Shown here: piece after piece, positions 59,505 to 64,000 of the stretch
How positions within the stretch are numbered: the first letter of the stretch is position 1
How the letters are laid out: the number at the start of each line of letters is the position of its first letter
Assembly (NCBI GenBank): GCA_002900995.3
Contig: CM035308.1
Span: 4,487,053 to 4,551,052, forward strand
Source: Ganoderma boninense
Lineage: Eukaryota; Basidiomycota; Agaricomycetes; Polyporales; Polyporaceae
Direction: 5' to 3'
Length of the DNA stretch: 64,000 bases
Made by a program: the position numbers and the translations under genes
Notes under the pieces: generated by a model
What the model saw: the letters and a program-made list of their open reading frames with translations, nothing else
Database searches by the model: none
Told to the model about the DNA's origin: nothing

Positions 59505-59724
59505 CTGTCCTTGGTTGTCTTGCTAATCTACGCCTAGCCTCGAACCCACCCCGGCCGCAGAGGCGTAACGCCCGTCCGCGGACGTAGAACAGGTACGGTA
59601 ACATCTCGACATCTCGCCGCCCAGGAACTGACCACAGCGTACGGCTGATAACGTCGGACGACCGTCGCCCATGTCCTATCTCCCCGGGATTTCAACCTGA
59701 TCCCAGTCGGCAACCGTACTGAGG
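59505..59724 (-). repeat. Right terminal inverted repeat
   Basis: Reverse-complement partner of 53360-53576, ending at 59724 with CCGTACTGAGG. Confidence 0.9.
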
Positions 59725-60947
59725 CTCCGAGCTCGAATTTGATGACTCGGGCGACGACTAGCACGTTTGCCGAAGGCACGAAACATTTGACAGTTGAACT
59801 AGGTCTATGGGCCTGGTAGGACTGAGACCTGAGGTGCGCACAATCTTGCGGCTGTCAAGGACATACACACCTCGCGTGACCGACCCAGAAGAGTTTGAGT
59901 CAGAGGTACGTACGCCCATTGGGGACCCTCGCTCCAGTCACTGGGCTAGGCAACAACAGAGTGCAGATCGGGTCCTCAGATCGACTCGTGAATGCATGAC
60001 CTTTCAGGCAACTTGTATCCGCGTCGGACTCGCATCTCGTCGTTCTGAGAATAGTGTAGCGCCAACTGCTGATCAGGGTTCTATCTAAGTATTACAGATC
60101 GAAGTTGACAGCGACGTCGGAGGTCTCTCGCAGGCCGGACAATGGACTCGGACTCGGCTTGGGCACAAGCGTCTGATAGTCGTCGTCGCGCCGACCCCTT
60201 GTCTTGTGCCCATCCAGGACGAGGCGTCGTGGTATTCAAGTCTACTGCGCCGTCCACGATCGTCGGTTCAAACTTCGTCAAAACGAGACATGGTTTAGGC
60301 TCAACTCGGAGGGCAGGAGCGGCGTGGTGAGGAACGCGAACGTCGTCCTGCACATATGATTCATGAAGAGTTACATCGTATCTCGCTCGGCCGATTTGGA
60401 AGAACAAAAACGAAGACTCTGTACAGTCTAGAGCAAATGTAAGTACTCGTCCTTGCTATTGGTCTGCGTGACCGCGGGTACGGAGCTCGAGGCCTAAATG
60501 TGCCAAATCGAAGGGGCATTTGATGTGGGTGGCACCCTGAGAGACTTGGGTCTCGTCGCGCGGATGGCTAACGCGATTAATCATGTAGGTCCCAACGGTG
60601 CGAGTCGTCCTTGTGGAGGCGATCAGAAAAAGCGCAGACACACCGATATGGTGCCTCTTTCAGTTGCAGCGTTATGCTCCACTTTCGGAGCCTTGCCCAT
60701 CGATTTGAGCTCGAGTCAGCCAGGCCTGATTTGGGCACGGTGTCAAGCATCCATTTGGAGAGAGATTGGGGGATATCAGGACGACGACAGATCTGTTGAC
60801 CTCAATCGTGACAGTCGTCCTTCTCTTGCCCCCCATCCCAAACCCCACCATCTCTACTCTTACTCTCCTCTCTATCCTCGAAATCGGTGAGCTCAATGCT
60901 GATTCTTGTGTTCCTTTGTCGCTCATCGATCGTTCACAGACACTCCC
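59725..60947. other. No gene recognised; pyrimidine-rich promoter at the right
   Basis: Short frames only up to about 60800. From 60810 to 60890 a CT-rich tract (CTACTCTTACTCTCCTCTCT) resembles basidiomycete promoters or leaders and precedes the gene at 60948. Confidence 0.4.
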
Positions 60948-61367
60948 ATGGAATCGGCTGCTCAGAAAGCCGCCCGAGAGAAGGCTGAGAAGGCCGCCCG
61001 AGAGAAGGCCGCAAAGGAGTTACTGGAGTTGACCGCCGTAGGAGTTTTGGAGATGAAGGACGAGAAGTTCTTCAGTGGCGATACCGTGCAGGGACCAGTG
61101 CGCTTCGGTCCGAGCTCTGAGGCAGAACTGCGGAAGACCGGAGGCACGACGAGACTCAAGGCGTTGGGGATCCCCCACATCAGCTACAATCTACGGCTTA
61201 CCGACGCCCCGACGAACCTCAGGGCATCGTACTGGCTGTATGTCAACCCTGCGGTGAAAGACTATACGCGGAACCAGAAAGCCCTCGTCAAAATCTTAAG
61301 GTGGTTCATCACGAACTACAACAACGCCACTACGTTAACCCATGACGAGTCTGCTCTCGAAGACTGA
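60948..61367 (+). CDS. Unrecognised small protein, 139 aa, single exon
   Basis: ATG in a good context (CTCCCATGGAATCG) after a CT-rich leader. The N-terminus is a charged alanine/lysine/glutamate helix made by an internal duplication (two copies of KAAREKAEKAAREKA-like sequence, encoded by GCCGCCCGAGAGAAGGC repeats). The rest looks globular (FFSGDTVQGPVRFGPSSEAE; HISYNLRLTDAPTNLRASYW; VKILRWFITNYNNA). No membrane segment or known motif. Intact. Confidence 0.55.
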   Translation: MESAAQKAAREKAEKAAREKAAKELLELTAVGVLEMKDEKFFSGDTVQGPVRFGPSSEAELRKTGGTTRLKALGIPHISYNLRLTDAPTNLRASYWLYVNPAVKDYTRNQKALVKILRWFITNYNNATTLTHDESALED

Positions 61368-61589
61368 CGCCAGCCCTAAGTGTGAGGCCCCGAGCTGGTA
61401 AGTTTCTCTTTAGCATTGCTGCTATCGTGATCGGTATTGACACACCTGCGCTGTTAGCGAGAATAAACGACTGCGCGGGCGAAGTACAGGACGGCCGACG
61501 TCGTTAGTGCGGGGGATGCCCATGTATAGTAGTTGTACGTTGGAACGTCTTTCAGTGCCACGCACTCGTGAATGTCAATGTACCATGCA
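61368..61589. other. Convergent intergenic spacer
   Basis: Between two convergent genes. No feature recognised. Confidence 0.4.
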
Positions 61590-62688
61590 CTATTCAATTT
61601 CCGGGGGTGCTGGAGTGAAAACACGTCTCACGAATAGTAATCCTCTGCCGAGGGACTCCCACGTATACACGAACCATCGGAGCACGGTCAACACTTGGCG
61701 CGCTCGACGGGCAGTCGGACGACAGCGACACACGGACGTGCACCCCCGCTCGTTGCCCGCCAACCATTGCGCGTATCTGCGAGCGGTCCAAGGGAAATCC
61801 GGCTCCTCCAAAGCTGTGAACTGTGCAGTTTCGTCAGCAGTCAGCGTGAACAGCTGCGCAAAGCGTCTACCTTCAAGATCTCCTCCATGAGCTTTCCCGT
61901 GCAGTACACGTCGAACGAGTACGGATCGAGCGCGGTGACGCCGGCAGGCTTCTCCTCCTGGCTTGAGGGCAGGACGATCGGAGGCTGGCGGCCGGGCCCA
62001 AGAGCAAGCTGTCGAGACTGGCCGAAGTCGACGATGTACACCTTGCCCTCGACTAGTCGCGCGTCGGTTGCCGCATCGTAATCTGAGGCGGATGCGACGT
62101 TGTCAAAACAGATATCCTGCATCGGAAAATGCGCGGTCAGCAGGCGCAAACACGACCAGGTAATCTGCTCACTAGATGTGCGATCTGCAGCCGATGCAGA
62201 TACTCGACGCCCTGCACCCACCCGGCGGCGCGTTAGTGTCTGTGCATTCAATTTGATCGATGAAAGCTGGAGGCGCACTTCAATAATTTGATGATAGGCA
62301 TCCAGGATGAAGCTAGTGGGTCTATTTCTGAACTCAAGGAAAGCTAAGCTTCCCACGAATGGCATGACGAGCAAGCGAGGCTCAGAAGGGATGATCTCGC
62401 AGGGTAAGCTGTGGTTCGGAGAGCACAGGTCGTGCTGCAAGCGCTCATTGATGGAGCATTCCTCGGAGGTGGGATCGAGGACCTTGACCACATATTGCGG
62501 AATGTAACTTCCAAGCGGTCGCGGCGTGTAGTAGAGGCTGCCGTACTGCAGTGCGATTAGCAGAAGACGCGAGGGAGATCGAGGTCGCATGTACGTACAG
62601 GCTTAATGGCCATATGGAGTTTGATGTCCCTAGCCAGTAGGTCAGGATGGTCTTTCAACCAGTCTGGAACATCGAGAGACGAGGGCAT
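61590..62688 (-). CDS. Fungal-type protein kinase-like protein, 285 aa
   Basis: Kinase-fold family widespread in Agaricomycetes. Exons 62688-62599, 62545-62279, 62211-62173, 62116-61871 and 61805-61590 join in phase to 285 residues. Seen: a possible ATP lysine in YVVKVL (K51), GVEYLHRLQIAHLDICFDN (catalytic loop with D133 and N138; HRD replaced by HLD), and KVYIVDFGQSRQL (DFG 162-164). The family-typical DPYSFDVYCTG follows, then the C-terminal GNERGCTSVCRCRPTARRAR and VLTVLRW. The glycine-rich loop is not obvious and the N-lobe is short, so it may be a weak kinase or a pseudokinase. The start is the ATG giving SSLDVPDWLKDHPDLLARDI. The last acceptor could be shifted by one codon. Confidence 0.7.
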
Positions 62689-63627
62689 AGTCGCGAGAGA
62701 ACTGGAGTGCGGTCGAGTGAGCGATCAACGTTTCGCTGCACGATTGTTTGATTTCTGCCGCCCAAAGCAAATACATGCAAACAAATGCGCGTGTGCACTC
62801 GCAAGCGCTGTTCGCCCAGTGGCAAGCGATGCTCACGGGGGACCTCCGTCGCCTCGACCTGTGCGGCTGCCATCTCCGGCTCGCGGCCGAACCTCACTCA
62901 GCTGTGGCCGAAGTTTCTTCATCCTCGCCCCATATGCAGGGATGATGGTCGTTCTCATCCTCGTCGCTGCGCATGGCGCACGCTGGCTAGGTCAATCCGT
63001 CGCCACCGCGGCACCGCCGCCTCAATCTCGCTCAGTCGTGCTCGGCGGGGCGAGCTGCGAGCCGCTATTGGGAAGGTTCAATTTTTTGAAGTATCGAGAC
63101 GAAATACTGATCGTGGTCACGGTCTGTCCTCGAAACTAACGGCGAGTTGAGCACCTGGAATCCGGTCCGACCTCGAACTGTCGACACGCCCTGTGAGCTG
63201 GATTAAGTGCCTCGCACGAGTCAGGTTTGGGTGTGGGCTACCTATGTACTTAAGTACTTCTGTTTGAGAGGCTGGACGAACGCGATCACTGACTCCGAGC
63301 GCGATCGAGGATGGCCCGTCTCGGAATCCTGCCCATCGAATCGAGCTCCACTCAGCACAGTCTACCGTTTATTGGGCCCCATACTAGTCTACTGTGAGTC
63401 CTCTGCGACCAACCGTTCCGGACCCCGTTCTTCTGACCAGTTTGTGTGGTCACCGCATATTGATATTGATCCAAGCCCCAGTCGACCCCGGGGAGTCTCG
63501 CTGTTCAAGGGAATGATGAAGGACCGAGTACAAATGGTCGTGACGGAGACTAGTTAGTCAGGGATTGCCTCTATGACTAGATGGGTCACACATGGGCCGA
63601 ATGAGTAAAACGGTCTCGCAGTGGTGA
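62689..63627. other. No gene recognised
   Basis: Overlapping plus-strand frames (62606-63150) have biased composition but no family or exon evidence. Confidence 0.4.
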
Positions 63628-64000
63628 CTATCCGAAAAGCTCACTGGTGGACGCGCCACGGCCAGGGTATATGCGAGAGATCTTGAACCCCGCTTCTCCG
63701 ATTACCTTCTCGAAATTCCTCCTCGTGCGCTCCAGGGAGTTCAGCAAGTTGTACATAAGCTGGAGAGACGGGAGGGGACCTCAGCAGGGAGTGGGAGAAC
63801 ATGAACGTCGTTTACTGCCACATACCATGTCAGTGCGATAGGTAGCCTTCGTGGCGAACCCGAAGTCCGCGGGGATGGGGGTCGGTGCTCTGATCGGTGC
63901 ATATGGCTAAGAATAACCGCAGTCCATGGACAAGATGTTCTCATATACAGAGGCTCGACTCACCGCGTCATTATCAATCAATTTGAGAGTGTCTTCAAAT
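63628..64000 (-). CDS. O-methyltransferase-like protein, C-terminal part (runs off the window)
   Basis: Three exons at the right edge: 64000-63964 (partial, TLKLIDNDA), 63906-63826 (PYAPIRAPTPIPADFGFATK, then ATYRTDM) and 63759-63628 (LMYNLLNSLERTRRNFEKVI, then GEAGFKISRIYPGRG and LFG-stop), joined in phase. The NSLERT...F..VI.EAGFKI...R pattern is the usual end of SAM-dependent O-methyltransferases of fungal secondary metabolism. The SAM-binding and catalytic residues lie beyond the window, so the assignment is by the C-terminal pattern only. Confidence 0.6.

Larger units (their letters stand above)
53360..59724. mobile_element. 6.4-kb TIR transposon carrying an alpha-kinase and a DDE transposase
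   Basis: Bounded by long terminal inverted repeats (53360-53576 and 59505-59724) that start CCTGAGTACGGTTGCCG / CCTCAGTACGGTTGCCG. Inside are two divergent-composition, intact genes in convergent orientation: an alpha-kinase (54145-56960, plus) and an integrase-like transposase (57518 to about 59260, minus). A target-site duplication could not be fixed by eye; flanks read ...TTGAGCCAG and CTCCGAGCTC... . The structure is that of a cut-and-paste element with a cargo gene. Confidence 0.8.

Noticed and set aside
1..64000. CRISPR arrays, rRNA genes or prokaryotic operons
   Set aside because: None seen. The spliceosomal introns show the sequence is eukaryotic.

Overview
The window reads as nuclear DNA of a filamentous basidiomycete, probably an Agaricomycete. 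Genes are broken by many short GT-AG introns of about 45-75 bases, sit on both strands, and belong to families expanded in that group: a CYP63-like P450, F-box-like proteins, CLK-like and other fungal kinases, an alpha-kinase and a Helitron. No prokaryotic, CRISPR or operon structure was seen. All functions are inferred from motifs read by eye. Splice models were built by hand and checked for frame continuity; no search was run.

Layout. 0.4-1.0 kb: truncated P450 remnant (-). 2.0-3.1 kb: AT-rich repeat with a tRNA-derived SINE and a decayed short-chain dehydrogenase (SDR) copy. 3.3-4.6 kb: intact SDR (-). 5.7-12.1 kb: small genes of unknown function, including two related fragments and a clean two-exon gene at 11.3 kb. 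12.7-18.8 kb: two F-box-like paralogues (-) on either side of a CLK-like kinase (-). 19-26.5 kb: a coding-like remnant, an intact 455-residue unknown protein (-) and a nucleotidyltransferase-like protein (-). 27.8-31.0 kb and 43.0-44.3 kb: large and small subunits of a divergent class I ribonucleotide reductase (+), separated by a coiled-coil gene and an uninterrupted Helitron (36.2-42.4 kb, -). 45.0-46.0 kb: a seryl-tRNA synthetase pseudogene whose middle part is inverted. 47.3 kb: tRNA-Gly(GCC). 47.6-53.0 kb: a GH15 trehalase/glucoamylase-like gene (-) broken by a 975-bp insertion with a 5-bp target duplication. 53.36-59.72 kb: a 6.4-kb transposon with inverted repeats of about 215 bp, carrying an intact zinc-ribbon alpha-kinase gene (+) and a DDE integrase-type transposase (-). 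60.9-64.0 kb: a small unknown gene, a second fungal kinase (-) and the 3' end of an O-methyltransferase (-).

Taken together this is an accessory, rearrangement-prone region. Three housekeeping or metabolic genes (P450, SerRS, GH15) are broken, while mobile elements and lineage-specific kinase and F-box genes are intact. The most interesting features are the alpha-kinase inside a TIR transposon, the divergent but catalytically complete ribonucleotide reductase pair, the GH15 insertion with its recoverable target site, and the inverted SerRS pseudogene.
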